Positions 34,532 through 42,959 of a stretch of 64,000 bases of DNA are shown here, in pieces. The notes under the pieces are model-generated. The model was not told the origin of the DNA, searched no databases, and saw only the letters and a program-made list of their open reading frames with translations. Source of the DNA: Actinomadura rupiterrae (GTDB lineage: Bacteria; Actinomycetota; Actinomycetes; Streptosporangiales; Streptosporangiaceae); contig NZ_JAMZEA010000007.1 of NCBI RefSeq assembly GCF_024172125.1, forward strand, positions 248,001-312,000, in the 5' to 3' direction. A program made the position numbers and the translations under genes. How positions within the stretch are numbered: position 1 is the stretch's first letter; each line of letters opens with the position of its first letter.

Positions 34532-36109
34532 TCACTCGGTGGTGAAGTCGGCCATCATCGCCATGTCCTCGTGTTCGAGGTTGTGGCAGTGGAAGACGAA
34601 CGCCCCCGGGTAGTCGGTGAACCGCACCGCGACCTCGGCGGCCTCGGCCGGGCGCAGGTCCATCGTGTCCTTCCAGCCGTGGTCGGACGGCCCGAGCTCC
34701 CTGCGGTTGCGCGAGACCACCTGGAAGGCGTCCAGGTGCAGGTGGATCGGGTGGTGGAAGTCGGTGACGAACCGCCAGATCTCCAGCTGACCGAGCTTCG
34801 GGCGGGCCAGCGGCCTCCCGGGCTCGTACTCGTGCCCGTTGATCCGCCATCCGCCCGACTTCTTCTGGAGCAGGAACGTCCTGGTCACGGCCGCCTTCGC
34901 CGGATCGTGCAGCGGCAGGTCGGACAGCTTGGCCGGGACGGCCGTGTCGTCCTTCGGCGCCCGCGCGGACGGGGACACGTCGAACGCCATGATCTCGCGC
35001 GTCCGGCCGTCGCCCAGCAGGTTCACCAGCCGCACCCGGGTGCCCGGCCGGTAGCGCGCGAAGTCCACGATCACGTCGAACCGCTCCGCCGGGGCGGCGT
35101 CGATGCCGTCGTGCGCGATCGGCGCGGCGAGCAGGCCGCCGTCCGACCCGATCTGGACCATGGCCTTGCCGCCGGGCGGCGGCGGGTCGAGCGCGATCCG
35201 GTAGTTGCGGGCGTTCGAGGCGTTCAGCAGGCGCAGCCGGTAGCGCAGCCGCTCGACCGGGTGCACCGGCCACGGCACGCCGTTGACCAGCACGACGTCC
35301 CCGAGGACGCCGTTCATGTGCGCCGCGTGGACGCCCGGCATGTGCTCCAGCGTCCGGTCGAGCGACGGGTAGCGGAACGAGCCGTCCGCCTCGAACGAGC
35401 GGTCGGCGATCATCAGCGGAAGGTCCCGGTCACCGCGCGGCAGCGGCAGCCGCTCCTCCTCGTCGTCATGGACGAGGTGGAACCCGGCCAGCCCCCGCCA
35501 CACGCTCGCGCCGGTGAACCCCATGCGGTGGTCGTGGTACCAGAGCGTCGCGGCGCGCTGGTTCATCGGGTAGGTGTAGTCGCGCCCGCCGAGGACGGGC
35601 TTTCCGGGCATCGGGTGTCCGCCCATGACCATGGTCGGCTTCCCGCCCGCCGGGAGGATCTCGTCGCCCGGGTAGCCGTCGCTGTCATGCGGGGTGTGGC
35701 CGCCGTGCAGGTGGACGACCACGGGCCTGGGCAGCTCGTTCTTGTGCCGGACGACCGTCCTGCGCCCAGACCTGGACACAATCGTCGGACCGGGGAACGA
35801 GCCGCCGTAGGTCCAGGCCGTCGTCGTCGCACCGGGGAGGATGTCCAGGTCGGCGGCCTTCTGGGTGATCTCGTAGTAATCCGTCGTCGCGTCCGTGCGG
35901 GTGGGCTTGAGGACGGGCGGCAGCCTCAGCGGGCGCTCGAACGCCTTCGGCAGCGGCCGCCTGCTCGCGAGCACCTTGCCGGGCTGGGCGGTGCCGAGGA
36001 ACTTCGCCCCGCCGAGCGCCACCGCGCCTGCGCCGACGCCCACGGCCACGCCCGCGCCGAGGAACCCGCGGCGCGAGATGCCGCGCTTGGGGGCCGGTCC
36101 GTCCGCCAT
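34532..36109 (-). CDS. Tat-exported multicopper oxidase (CotA/PhsA-like)
   Basis: 525 residues. The Tat signal SRRGFLGAGVAVGVGAG marks export of a folded, copper-loaded enzyme. All four copper-binding His blocks are present: HLHGGH, WYHDHRMG, HPIHLHLDAF and HCHNLEHEDMAMM, the last with the type 1 Cys, His and Met. The block HGGHTPHDSDGYPGD is typical of the CotA, bilirubin oxidase and phenoxazinone synthase branch, which oxidises phenols, bilirubin or Mn with O2. The ATG shares one base with the stop of the upstream membrane gene (TGATG), so the two are coupled. Confidence 0.92.
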   Translation of the reverse strand: MADGPAPKRGISRRGFLGAGVAVGVGAGAVALGGAKFLGTAQPGKVLASRRPLPKAFERPLRLPPVLKPTRTDATTDYYEITQKAADLDILPGATTTAWTYGGSFPGPTIVSRSGRRTVVRHKNELPRPVVVHLHGGHTPHDSDGYPGDEILPAGGKPTMVMGGHPMPGKPVLGGRDYTYPMNQRAATLWYHDHRMGFTGASVWRGLAGFHLVHDDEEERLPLPRGDRDLPLMIADRSFEADGSFRYPSLDRTLEHMPGVHAAHMNGVLGDVVLVNGVPWPVHPVERLRYRLRLLNASNARNYRIALDPPPPGGKAMVQIGSDGGLLAAPIAHDGIDAAPAERFDVIVDFARYRPGTRVRLVNLLGDGRTREIMAFDVSPSARAPKDDTAVPAKLSDLPLHDPAKAAVTRTFLLQKKSGGWRINGHEYEPGRPLARPKLGQLEIWRFVTDFHHPIHLHLDAFQVVSRNRRELGPSDHGWKDTMDLRPAEAAEVAVRFTDYPGAFVFHCHNLEHEDMAMMADFTTE

Positions 36110-36555
36110 CACACGCTCTCCTCGACGCGCTCGCCCGCGACCGGGGCCTCGTCCTCGGCGGACGTCGGCAGGCCCATGCCGAGGCGGACGAGGGTGGCGG
36201 CGCCGACGAGCAGGGCCGTCCCGAGCGGGACGTGCAGGGCGAGGACCCGCCCGAAACCGAGGGTGATCTGGACGGTCTCCAGAACCACCATCGCCACGGA
36301 CGGGCCGATGAGCTTCGCGGGACCGCCGCCCGGCCGCCACACCAGCACGGCCGCCGCGATCGTCAGGAGGCCGACGGTCGCGGTGAACATCGCGTTGGCG
36401 CTGTGCATGCTCAGCGCCCCGTACCCGCCGGAGAGGAAGCGGCCCGCGAGCACTGCCTGGAGGAGGACCAGAAGGGCCTGGAGCACGGCCGCCACCCGGA
36501 AGAGGATCACCGGCCATCGCTTGGGGGGTCGTCGCATCATCGTCACCAGTTTCAC
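36109..36555 (-). CDS. Four-helix membrane protein ahead of the multicopper oxidase
   Basis: 148 residues with four membrane helices. Histidines at the helix ends (SMHSANAMFTATVGLL and ALHVPLGTALL) resemble haem-binding four-helix proteins such as DUF6220 or cytochrome b561-like families; haem binding is inferred. The ribosome site is poor for every candidate start: GTG 36555 gives 148 residues and ATG 36540 gives 143. It is the first gene of a two-gene unit with the oxidase and divergent from marR over a 15-bp repeat array, so a redox-related role under MarR control is likely. Confidence 0.65.
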   Translation of the reverse strand: MKLVTMMRRPPKRWPVILFRVAAVLQALLVLLQAVLAGRFLSGGYGALSMHSANAMFTATVGLLTIAAAVLVWRPGGGPAKLIGPSVAMVVLETVQITLGFGRVLALHVPLGTALLVGAATLVRLGMGLPTSAEDEAPVAGERVEESV

Positions 36556-36564
36556 GCGAGAAAG

Positions 36565-36623
36565 TCTCAGATGAGTCTATCTCAGTTGAATCTATCTCAA
36601 GTGAAACTATCTCAGCTGGTCTA
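36565..36623. promoter_or_regulatory. Four direct 15-bp repeats between divergent genes; probable MarR operator array
   Basis: Units begin at 36565, 36580, 36595 and 36610, each TCTCA followed by a variable core and CTA (TCTCAGTTGAATCTA is the second). The array fills the space between the divergent membrane/oxidase unit and marR, in markedly A/T-rich DNA. The 15-bp period is about 1.5 helix turns, so alternate copies lie on the same face. A GAGA-AAG-TCTC palindrome overlaps its left edge (36558-36568). The start codon of marR is 12 bases past its right edge. Confidence 0.75.
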
Positions 36624-36635
36624 GAATCGGAACCT

Positions 36636-37067
36636 GTGACGAACCGACCGGACGGCCCGCCCGTGGGGCTGCTGCTGCGCATGGCCCACGTCCGCGCCCG
36701 CGACCTGTTCTCCGCCGCGCTCAAGCCGCTCGGCCTGAAGAGCTACCACTACGGCGCGCTGCTGGTGCTGCGCGCGAAGGGCCCGTGCAGCCAGCGCCAG
36801 CTCTCCGAAGAGATGGCGACCGACAAGTCCACGATGGTCCGGCTGGTGGACGACCTGGAGCGCGCCGGGCTGATCACCCGCACCCCGGTCCCCGCCGACC
36901 GCCGCACCCACGCGATCACCCTGACCGACACGGGCCGCGACATGCTGCGCCAGGCCGACGCCGTCATGGAGAAGACCCACGACGAGCTCCTGGAGGGCTT
37001 CTCCTACGCCGAACGCCAGACCTTGCAGGACCTCCTCATCCGCTTCACCGGCTACACCCACCTCTAA
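36636..37067 (+). CDS. MarR-family transcriptional regulator
   Basis: 143 residues. Dimerisation helices flank a winged helix: PCSQRQLSEEMATDKSTMVRLVDDLE is the HTH and ITRTPVPADRRTHAITLT the wing, with the family DRR signature. GTG start with GGAA upstream. Its position, divergent from the membrane/oxidase pair over the 15-bp repeats, suggests it represses both its own gene and that pair and is released by a small phenolic or oxidant; the ligand is unknown. Confidence 0.9.
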   Translation: MTNRPDGPPVGLLLRMAHVRARDLFSAALKPLGLKSYHYGALLVLRAKGPCSQRQLSEEMATDKSTMVRLVDDLERAGLITRTPVPADRRTHAITLTDTGRDMLRQADAVMEKTHDELLEGFSYAERQTLQDLLIRFTGYTHL

Positions 37068-37208
37068 CCCCACCCGAAACCGTGCCCCTCAGAGGCGCCC
37101 GTCCGGAAGCCACAGAACCCGGATGCGGTCTTGCTCGGACGGCCCGAACGCCCCCGAAGGCCGTCCCGCCCGAGAGCCGCCGTGCCGAAGGTGGCCTTGG
37201 CCGAAGGT

Positions 37209-37272
37209 CGCGGTCCCCGGAGGCGGTCCCGCTCGCAAGGCGCGGTTCCCGGAGGCGGTCCCGCTGGGAGCG
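37209..37272. repeat. 32-bp direct tandem repeat, two copies
   Basis: 37209-37240 and 37241-37272 are near-identical (start CGCGGT, contain CCCGGAGGCGGTCCCGCT). Less regular copies of GGCGGTCCCG and GAAGG elements run back to about 37120. The array lies in the gap of about 230 bases between marR and the convergent scramblase-like gene, where I see no gene. Confidence 0.8.
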
Positions 37273-37297
37273 GTTGCTGGGGCCGGGGGTGGGCGGG

Positions 37298-38263
37298 TCA
37301 GGTGAGGAGGCCGCCTAGGCTGCGGTTTTGGGAGACGGCGGTGTCGAAGGCCAGCGGGCAGGCCAGCGTGAGGGTCTTGAACGGCTCGGGCAGCTGGACG
37401 TGCTGACGCAGGACGTAGCGGTCGGAGCCGGTGAACGCCTGCGCCAGCAGGTCGCCGAAGCCCTCGCTGGCGCGCCGGAACAGGGCCAGCTCCCGCTCCG
37501 CGTTGTCCTTGACGCGGCCGCCCATCAGCTCGTAGTAGCCGATCTGCTGGTCGTAGGCGTCCAGCAGCTCCCACCCGCGCAGCGCGCGTTTGCGCAGGTA
37601 GCCGATGGGCTGGTTCTGCGGGCTGAGGATGTGCATCTTGGGCGTGTGCGCGAAGCCGTAGGGCTTGTAGAAGTAGAACAGCGGCATGCCGTCCGGGCGG
37701 ACGATGCTCAGCCGGCGCTCGGCGTTGTTCTGCGTGCCCTGGTTCAGCGCGCGGAAGACCTTGCGCGCGCCGTTGACGCCCTCCTCGCGGACGTAGGCGG
37801 CGGGACGCCCGTCCGCGGCCCAGATCGTGTAGTTGGCCTCCACCGAGAAGAAGCCCTGCGGCTGGTCGTAGACCAGGACCGACTCGGCGTAGAGGTCGGC
37901 CGGAGGGCCGCCCTGCTGCGGGTAGCCCGGGGGCGGGTATCCCGGCTGCTGGTACTGCTGCGGCGGAGGAGGCGGCTGCTGCGCGTACCCCTGCTGCGGG
38001 TAACCGGGCGGCGGCGCGTACCCAGGCTGCGCATAGCCCTGCGGCGGATATCCCTGGGGCGGCGGGCCCTGCGGAGGCGGTCCCTGATGAGGAGGCCCCG
38101 GCTGCGGCGGGTAGCCCGGCTGCGGCGCGTAGGGCTGCGGCTGGGGCTGCGGCGCGTACGGCTGGGGCTGGTGCCCGGGCCGCGGCGCGTAGGGGTTCGG
38201 GGGGTAGCCCTGCTGAGGCGGTGCGTACCGGGGATCCCTCGGGGGCGTGGGGGGATAGCTCAT
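37298..38263 (-). CDS. Proline-rich LURP-one/phospholipid-scramblase-like protein
   Basis: 321 residues. The first 125 are a Pro/Gln/Tyr/Gly-rich tail built on repeats such as GYPPQGYAQPGYAPP. The rest resembles the Tubby-like LURP-one/scramblase domain (VYDQPQGFFSVEANYTIWA, HILSPQNQPIGYLRKR, DAYDQQIGYYEL). Such proteins are common in actinobacteria, are probably membrane- or phosphoinositide-associated, and have no proven role. The start is ATG 38263 with GGAG upstream. It is divergent from the membrane pair at 38406. Confidence 0.8.
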   Translation of the reverse strand: MSYPPTPPRDPRYAPPQQGYPPNPYAPRPGHQPQPYAPQPQPQPYAPQPGYPPQPGPPHQGPPPQGPPPQGYPPQGYAQPGYAPPPGYPQQGYAQQPPPPPQQYQQPGYPPPGYPQQGGPPADLYAESVLVYDQPQGFFSVEANYTIWAADGRPAAYVREEGVNGARKVFRALNQGTQNNAERRLSIVRPDGMPLFYFYKPYGFAHTPKMHILSPQNQPIGYLRKRALRGWELLDAYDQQIGYYELMGGRVKDNAERELALFRRASEGFGDLLAQAFTGSDRYVLRQHVQLPEPFKTLTLACPLAFDTAVSQNRSLGGLLT

Positions 38264-38405
38264 GAGGCTCCTCATCACAGAACATACGCACTCTAGCGGC
38301 ACATAACACCCGGCAGCAGGCGCATCGCGTCCGGCCGGGAACCCGCTGGTCGGGCCGGGTCGGCTTCTGCCACAATCCCCCGAAAGATCTCAAACGGGGT
38401 GATGG

Positions 38406-39497
38406 TTGGACGGGAAGAACACGTTGCGGCCGGTGGTCGATCCGGACCTGCCGCGCGACGTCCGTGAAGCGCTGCTCAGCAGGCCCGGAAGCCTCACCTC
38501 CGCGTACGGGGAGCCCCCGCCCGCGCCGCCCGCCGGCGGACTGACCGGCGAGAACGCCATCAAGTCGCTCCAGGCCGCGACCGTGTGCGGGTTCCTTCCG
38601 GTCATCGCCGCGCCCGCCCTGCTCGGACGGGCCGCAGGACTCGCCGTCGGTGCCGCGGCGCAAGCCGGGCTCGCCGCCGTCTGGTGGTCCAGCGGATTCT
38701 GGATGTTCGTGCTGGCCGGAACGGCCCTCCAGCTCCTTTCGTTCGCGGTGCTGCTCTTCTTCTCCCGCACGAAGGACGAGCGGGCCGAACTCGCCCACGT
38801 CCACCACGGCCGCTACTACGTCGAGGACGACTTCGCGACGGGGAGGATGCGCGACTGGTTCGGCAACGCCTCCCCGAGCCGCCTGATGCGGCGGACGCGC
38901 AAAGCGGTCTCGGCCGTGCTGGGCTCGGACGTGCAGCGCGCCGGCCTGCTCGCGGACGGCGCCGACGAGGACGGCCTGCGGCGCCAGGAATGGGAGATCG
39001 CGGAGTCGCTGGCCGCGCTGTCCAGGATCGGGCGGCAACTCCAGGCCACCGTCCCCGCCGGACGGTCCGGCGGAGCCCTTCACGACGCGGTCAAACCGCA
39101 GCGGAAGGCCTTGCGTGAGTCGATGGCCGCGTTGCGGCAGCGCGTCGAGGACCTGGAGCGCTACGCCGACCGGGTCCGCGGAGCCGACGCCGCCTACCGC
39201 GCATGGCAGGCGCAGCAGGACGTGCCCGGGATCGACGCGGGCACGCGCGCGCTGCTCGCCCGCCTGGTCGAGAACGAGCCGCCCGTAGACGGAATCGATG
39301 ACCGCCCGAACCGAGCTGCCGACCGGGCCGACGACCTCCCGGACCAGGCTGATGACCTCCCGGACCGGGCCGTCAACAGACCTGATGACCTGGCCGATCG
39401 GCCTGGGCTGGGCGCCCTGCGCGACGCCCTCCGCGAGGCGTACGAGGCAGGCCCGCCGCTGACCGGCGACCAGTCGCGGCTGAGGAGCACGTCATGA
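38406..39497 (+). CDS. Two-helix membrane protein with coiled C-terminus
   Basis: 363 residues, not recognised. Two hydrophobic segments (about 58-82 and 92-120) make a hairpin in the membrane, with a charged cytosolic region after it. Residues 200-270 are helical and Leu/Arg/Glu-rich (REAMAALRQRVEDLERY-like), probably coiled coil. Near the C-terminus an Asp/Arg/Pro-rich repeat occurs (ADDLPDQADDLPDRAVN). TTG is the only supported start, after GGGG. Its stop overlaps the next start in ATGA, so it is coupled to the MmpS-like protein and may form a complex with it. Confidence 0.6.
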   Translation: MDGKNTLRPVVDPDLPRDVREALLSRPGSLTSAYGEPPPAPPAGGLTGENAIKSLQAATVCGFLPVIAAPALLGRAAGLAVGAAAQAGLAAVWWSSGFWMFVLAGTALQLLSFAVLLFFSRTKDERAELAHVHHGRYYVEDDFATGRMRDWFGNASPSRLMRRTRKAVSAVLGSDVQRAGLLADGADEDGLRRQEWEIAESLAALSRIGRQLQATVPAGRSGGALHDAVKPQRKALRESMAALRQRVEDLERYADRVRGADAAYRAWQAQQDVPGIDAGTRALLARLVENEPPVDGIDDRPNRAADRADDLPDQADDLPDRAVNRPDDLADRPGLGALRDALREAYEAGPPLTGDQSRLRSTS

Positions 39498-40576
39498 GCG
39501 AACCGAACGCCACGGCCGCCAGGCGCGGCACGCCGCGGGTGCGGTACCCGGAGTGGCTGACCATGGTCGGCGCCATGCTGCTCGTCGCCCAGGGGATCGC
39601 CGCCTTCGTCTGGCTTTCGCTGCCGGACGGCGGGAAGGGGGACGCGCGCAGCGAAGGGACCGAAGGCAAGCCGCAGGAAGTGGACGTCACGTTCGTCCTC
39701 ACCGGGGACCGCCGGACCGCGGACATCTCCTACTCCGTCGGCGCGGGCGCCGAGACGAAGACGGACGCCGCGGTCCTGCCCGTCCGCAAGACCGTCCACA
39801 TGGCCGAGGACGACCGCCTGTCGGTCACGATCCAGAATCGCTACCAGAACGGCCCGGGGATGGTGACCTGCACGGTCATCGTCGGCGAGCGCGTCATCAA
39901 GCAGGAGACGGCGACCGGCAAGAGCGAGATCGCCGCCTGCCTGGGCGTCGTGCCTACCGACCCGACGATCACGGGCGCCAAGGTCCCGGAGCAGGGCAAC
40001 GGGCTGCTCGCGGGCGAGTCGCGGCTGGCGAGGAACGTGCCGATCAAGCGCTACCGCGGGCCGGGCTCCCCCGAGGCGGGCCGCGTCACCGACGAGGACG
40101 CGCGCCTGTCCTACACCTCGCTCGGCGGCGACTGGAACCGCAGCAAGCCGGTGGACCCGCAGCTCTCCGGCCACTCGCGCGAGCAGAACTTCGACACCGA
40201 GGCGAGCTGGGAGGCGGTCCTCGCGTCCGGCCTGGTGGACGGCGACCTGGTCACCGCGAACGGCGGCCGCACCAAGCTGCACGACCTCGCCGCGGCCCTC
40301 CAGGACTACCGGCAGCGGGCGAACTTCCCCGAGACGGCCCGCGGACGCGACGTCGCGTCCCAACCGCTGAAGGTCGGCGGGCGCAAGGCCTGGGCGATCG
40401 TCCGCGAGATCCGGTTCAGCAAGCCCGGCGTTCGCGCGACGCTCGACCTGTCGGCGGTCGTCATCGTCGATACCGGTCGTCCGCGCCCGTCCTACGTGTG
40501 GATCGACATCCCGGACAGCCACAAGCACCTCTGGCCGGACATCAACACCGTGGTCGACTCGCTCCAGCCGGCCTAG
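39494..40576 (+). CDS. Membrane-anchored MmpS-like protein with extra C-terminal domain
   Basis: 360 residues. One membrane helix (about 20-42) is followed by a domain that tracks the MmpS pattern: VTFVLTGDRRTADISYSVG, VLPVRKTV, MVTCTVIVGERVIKQ and the closing EIAAC, with the two cysteines placed for a disulfide. MmpS proteins in mycobacteria assist MmpL lipid/siderophore exporters. A second domain (about 230-360, ending WPDINTVVDSLQPA) resembles LpqN/PsbP-type lipoprotein domains. No MmpL lies nearby. The stop codon is the CTAG shared with the convergent MmyB-like gene. Confidence 0.6.
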   Translation: MSEPNATAARRGTPRVRYPEWLTMVGAMLLVAQGIAAFVWLSLPDGGKGDARSEGTEGKPQEVDVTFVLTGDRRTADISYSVGAGAETKTDAAVLPVRKTVHMAEDDRLSVTIQNRYQNGPGMVTCTVIVGERVIKQETATGKSEIAACLGVVPTDPTITGAKVPEQGNGLLAGESRLARNVPIKRYRGPGSPEAGRVTDEDARLSYTSLGGDWNRSKPVDPQLSGHSREQNFDTEASWEAVLASGLVDGDLVTANGGRTKLHDLAAALQDYRQRANFPETARGRDVASQPLKVGGRKAWAIVREIRFSKPGVRATLDLSAVVIVDTGRPRPSYVWIDIPDSHKHLWPDINTVVDSLQPA

Positions 40577-41355
40577 GCCAGGGCGAGGCGGCGGAAGGCC
40601 CGGGCGCTGGACGAGCCCGGGTCGGCCGTCATGAAGACGACCTGCTGGTCCTCGTCCGGGACGGTCAGGACGTCGCAGTTGACGGCCAGCCGCCCGGCCT
40701 CGGGATGGCTGAGGGTCTTCGTCCGGTGGCCGGGCGCGCGGACGGGGTTGGTATCCCAGATCGCGCCGAACTCCTCGCTGCCCGCTTTCAGCTCGTCCAC
40801 CAGGGCTGCGAGGGACGGGTCGTGCGGGTAGCGGGCGGTAGCGGCACGCAACCGGGCGACGGCGATCTCGCCGAACTCCTCGTGTCCGCTGGTCAGGACG
40901 TCCGAACCACGGAGGAAGCGACGCCGCGCCAGGTTGAGTCCTTCAAGCTCGCCGAGCAGCGCTTCGGCCAGCGGATTCCATGCGACCACGTCGTAACTGG
41001 CCGCCGTCACGATCACACCCGTGTCGGGGAGCCGTTGCAGCAACGCGGCAACATGCGGACGGACCGTCCGGGACGGCGCGGCAGGCGGGTCCGGCGCGAC
41101 ACCCGCTAGCCGGTACAGGTGCGTCCGCTCGGCCGGGACGAGCCGCAACGCGCCCGCGAGCGCATCGAGGATCCGCGCGGACGGACGGGGCCCCCGCGCC
41201 TGCTCCAGCCGCGCGTAGTACTCCGGCGACATGCAGGCCCGCTCGGCGACCTCCTCGCGGCGCAACCCGGGCGTCCGGCGGCGCGGCCCGGGGTCGCTCG
41301 GGCGCAGCGCCTCGCGCCGGTCACGCAGGAAACGCGCCAGTTCGTCCCTCGCCAT
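40573..41355 (-). CDS. MmyB-like XRE-family transcriptional regulator
   Basis: 260 residues. An N-terminal helix-turn-helix (RRTPGLRREEVAERACMSPEYYARLEQ) is followed by the MmyB-like ligand-binding PAS-type domain (VIVTAASYDVVAWNPLAEALLG, ending in VFMTADPGSSSARA). This subfamily is very common in actinobacteria and usually controls an adjacent oxidoreductase. ATG start with AAGGAG four bases upstream. It is divergent from the SDR gene, 77 bases away, the typical pairing. Its stop overlaps that of the MmpS-like gene in CTAG. Confidence 0.9.
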   Translation of the reverse strand: MARDELARFLRDRREALRPSDPGPRRRTPGLRREEVAERACMSPEYYARLEQARGPRPSARILDALAGALRLVPAERTHLYRLAGVAPDPPAAPSRTVRPHVAALLQRLPDTGVIVTAASYDVVAWNPLAEALLGELEGLNLARRRFLRGSDVLTSGHEEFGEIAVARLRAATARYPHDPSLAALVDELKAGSEEFGAIWDTNPVRAPGHRTKTLSHPEAGRLAVNCDVLTVPDEDQQVVFMTADPGSSSARAFRRLALA

Positions 41356-41432
41356 CCCGCTCCTTCCGCGCCGCCTGCCAGGTATTCATTGTGCCTGGAT
41401 GCGGCAGGTGTCCCGGGGGCAGGCTCCAGAGC

Positions 41433-42140
41433 ATGGACAAGCTGATCGCGCTGGTCACCGGCGCCAACACGGGCATCGGCAAGGAGATCGCGCGCCTCCT
41501 CGCGGACGCGGGCCACACCGTTTTCGTCGGCTCCCGCGACGCGGGACGCGGCGAGCAGGCCGTCAAGGAGATCGGCGGGGACGCCCGCCTCCTGCCGCTG
41601 GACGTGACGAGCGCCGAGAGCATCGCCGAAGCGGCCCGCCAGGTCACCGCACTCGACGTGCTCGTCAACAACGCGGGCATCTCGTCCGAGGACGCCCCGC
41701 CCGGCGACACCGACCCCGACACCTTCCGGCGCGTCTTCGAGACGAACGTCTTCGGCGTCGTCGCGGTGACGAACGCGTTCCTGCCCGTCCTGCGGCGGTC
41801 GGCGCGTCCGCGCGTCGTGAACGTTTCGAGCGGGACGGGCTCGCTGGAGTGGTCCACCGACGGGCACTTCCCGCAGCGGGGAAGTTATGCGGCGTACCGG
41901 TCGTCCAAGACGGCGCTCAACGCGCTGACCGTCCACTACGCGCACTCGCTCGCTAGCGACGGCGTCAAGGTCAACGCCCTGGCGCCGGGCCTGCGCCGCA
42001 CCGGACTCAACGCGACCGCCGCCGCCAGCGGCGACGATCCCGCCGAAGCCGCGGAGGCCGCCGTCCGCCTGGCCCTGCTCCCCGACGACGGCCCCTCCGG
42101 CACCTTCACCTCCTGGGACGGAACCCCCGTCCCCTGGTGA
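41433..42140 (+). CDS. Short-chain dehydrogenase/reductase
   Basis: 235 residues, classical SDR. The cofactor loop is VTGANTGIGKEIA; LVNNAGI and the catalytic set (VVNVSSGTG, then YAAYRSSK with Tyr and Lys) are present. The short, shifted tail (GTFTSWDGTPVPW) is typical of SDRs next to MmyB regulators. NADPH preference is suggested by SRDAGR after strand 2. The substrate is unknown; control by the divergent MmyB-like protein is probable. Confidence 0.88.
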   Translation: MDKLIALVTGANTGIGKEIARLLADAGHTVFVGSRDAGRGEQAVKEIGGDARLLPLDVTSAESIAEAARQVTALDVLVNNAGISSEDAPPGDTDPDTFRRVFETNVFGVVAVTNAFLPVLRRSARPRVVNVSSGTGSLEWSTDGHFPQRGSYAAYRSSKTALNALTVHYAHSLASDGVKVNALAPGLRRTGLNATAAASGDDPAEAAEAAVRLALLPDDGPSGTFTSWDGTPVPW

Positions 42141-42164
42141 ACCTCAGCACATCTGATCGCCCGG

Positions 42165-42647
42165 TCAGGGTTCGGGGAAGTAGAGGTTCACCTTGCCGCG
42201 GATGTAGGAGTGGAACGCGGCGCCCCAGACCCGGAACCCGCGGAACGCGTGCACGTGACCGGCCTCCAGCTCGACGATCACCGGCCGCGCCATCGCCGCG
42301 AAGCCGCCGAGCTTGAGCCGGTACGGCGCCGAGACGAGCTCGATCGCGTCGTCGTCCGCGTGGTCGGCGAGCAGCGCCGGGATCGCCACCACCCCGGACT
42401 GCATCCCCCGCGCCGCGCCGTGGCGCTGCTTGACCAGCGTCACGCTCGCCTTCACGAACTCGTCCACGCCGTCGCGGGTCGCGTTCGGCACGCGCGCGAC
42501 GGTCGTGATCAGGTGCAGCTTGTTGAGCATCCGCCAGTTCGACCGGTAGCCGACGAGCGCGGCGTGCTGCCCCACGCGCTCCTCGGTCACCGCGCATCCG
42601 TCGGCTTCCATCCGCTGCCGGACGGCTGCGGCGTAGTCGGTGTCCAT
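42165..42647 (-). CDS. Conserved hypothetical protein
   Basis: 160 residues, not recognised. It opens MDTDYAAAVRQRMEADGCAV, has a central segment with basic and aromatic residues (VGYRSNWRMLNKLHLITTVAR) and ends in a Trp/His/Tyr-rich stretch (FRVWGAAFHSYIRGKVNLYF). No signal peptide or membrane helix is seen; it looks like a mixed alpha/beta cytosolic protein. The ribosome site GGAGGGG is strong and codon use is typical, so it is a real gene. It is convergent with the SDR gene. Confidence 0.6.
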   Translation of the reverse strand: MDTDYAAAVRQRMEADGCAVTEERVGQHAALVGYRSNWRMLNKLHLITTVARVPNATRDGVDEFVKASVTLVKQRHGAARGMQSGVVAIPALLADHADDDAIELVSAPYRLKLGGFAAMARPVIVELEAGHVHAFRGFRVWGAAFHSYIRGKVNLYFPEP

Positions 42648-42959
42648 CGCCCCTCCAGGGTCGCTTCACGAAGAACCCGCGCAGACCGGACGTCATGGAC
42701 GAGCGGGAGCGGCGTTCGCGGCGGTTTGCGAGGGTGGCGAGAGCGTAGAGGCGGCGGGGTGCGGACCGGAAGCAGCAGGACGGAGGCGTCCGGTTCCGCT
42801 GGGTCACGGGCGCCGCGGGCGATGGATGACGAGACGGGCGGGGGCTCGCGTAGGGTTGCGGAGCGGGCTCTTCCGGGCCCGGTTGTGGGTCCGAGGAAGC
42901 CCCGTTCGCGGGACCGAGACGGCCCGGTCCAGGGGCCCGAGACAAGGAAGAGACGACTG
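42648..42959. other. Divergent intergenic region, no gene
   Basis: 312 bases between two divergent uncharacterised genes. I see no convincing ORF, hairpin or repeat in it; it presumably contains the two promoters. Confidence 0.5.

Noticed and set aside
34532..36109. Phenoxazinone synthase as a specific call for the multicopper oxidase
   Set aside because: The HGGHTPHDSDGYPGD block is shared by the CotA, bilirubin oxidase and phenoxazinone synthase types; nothing nearby indicates aminophenol substrates.
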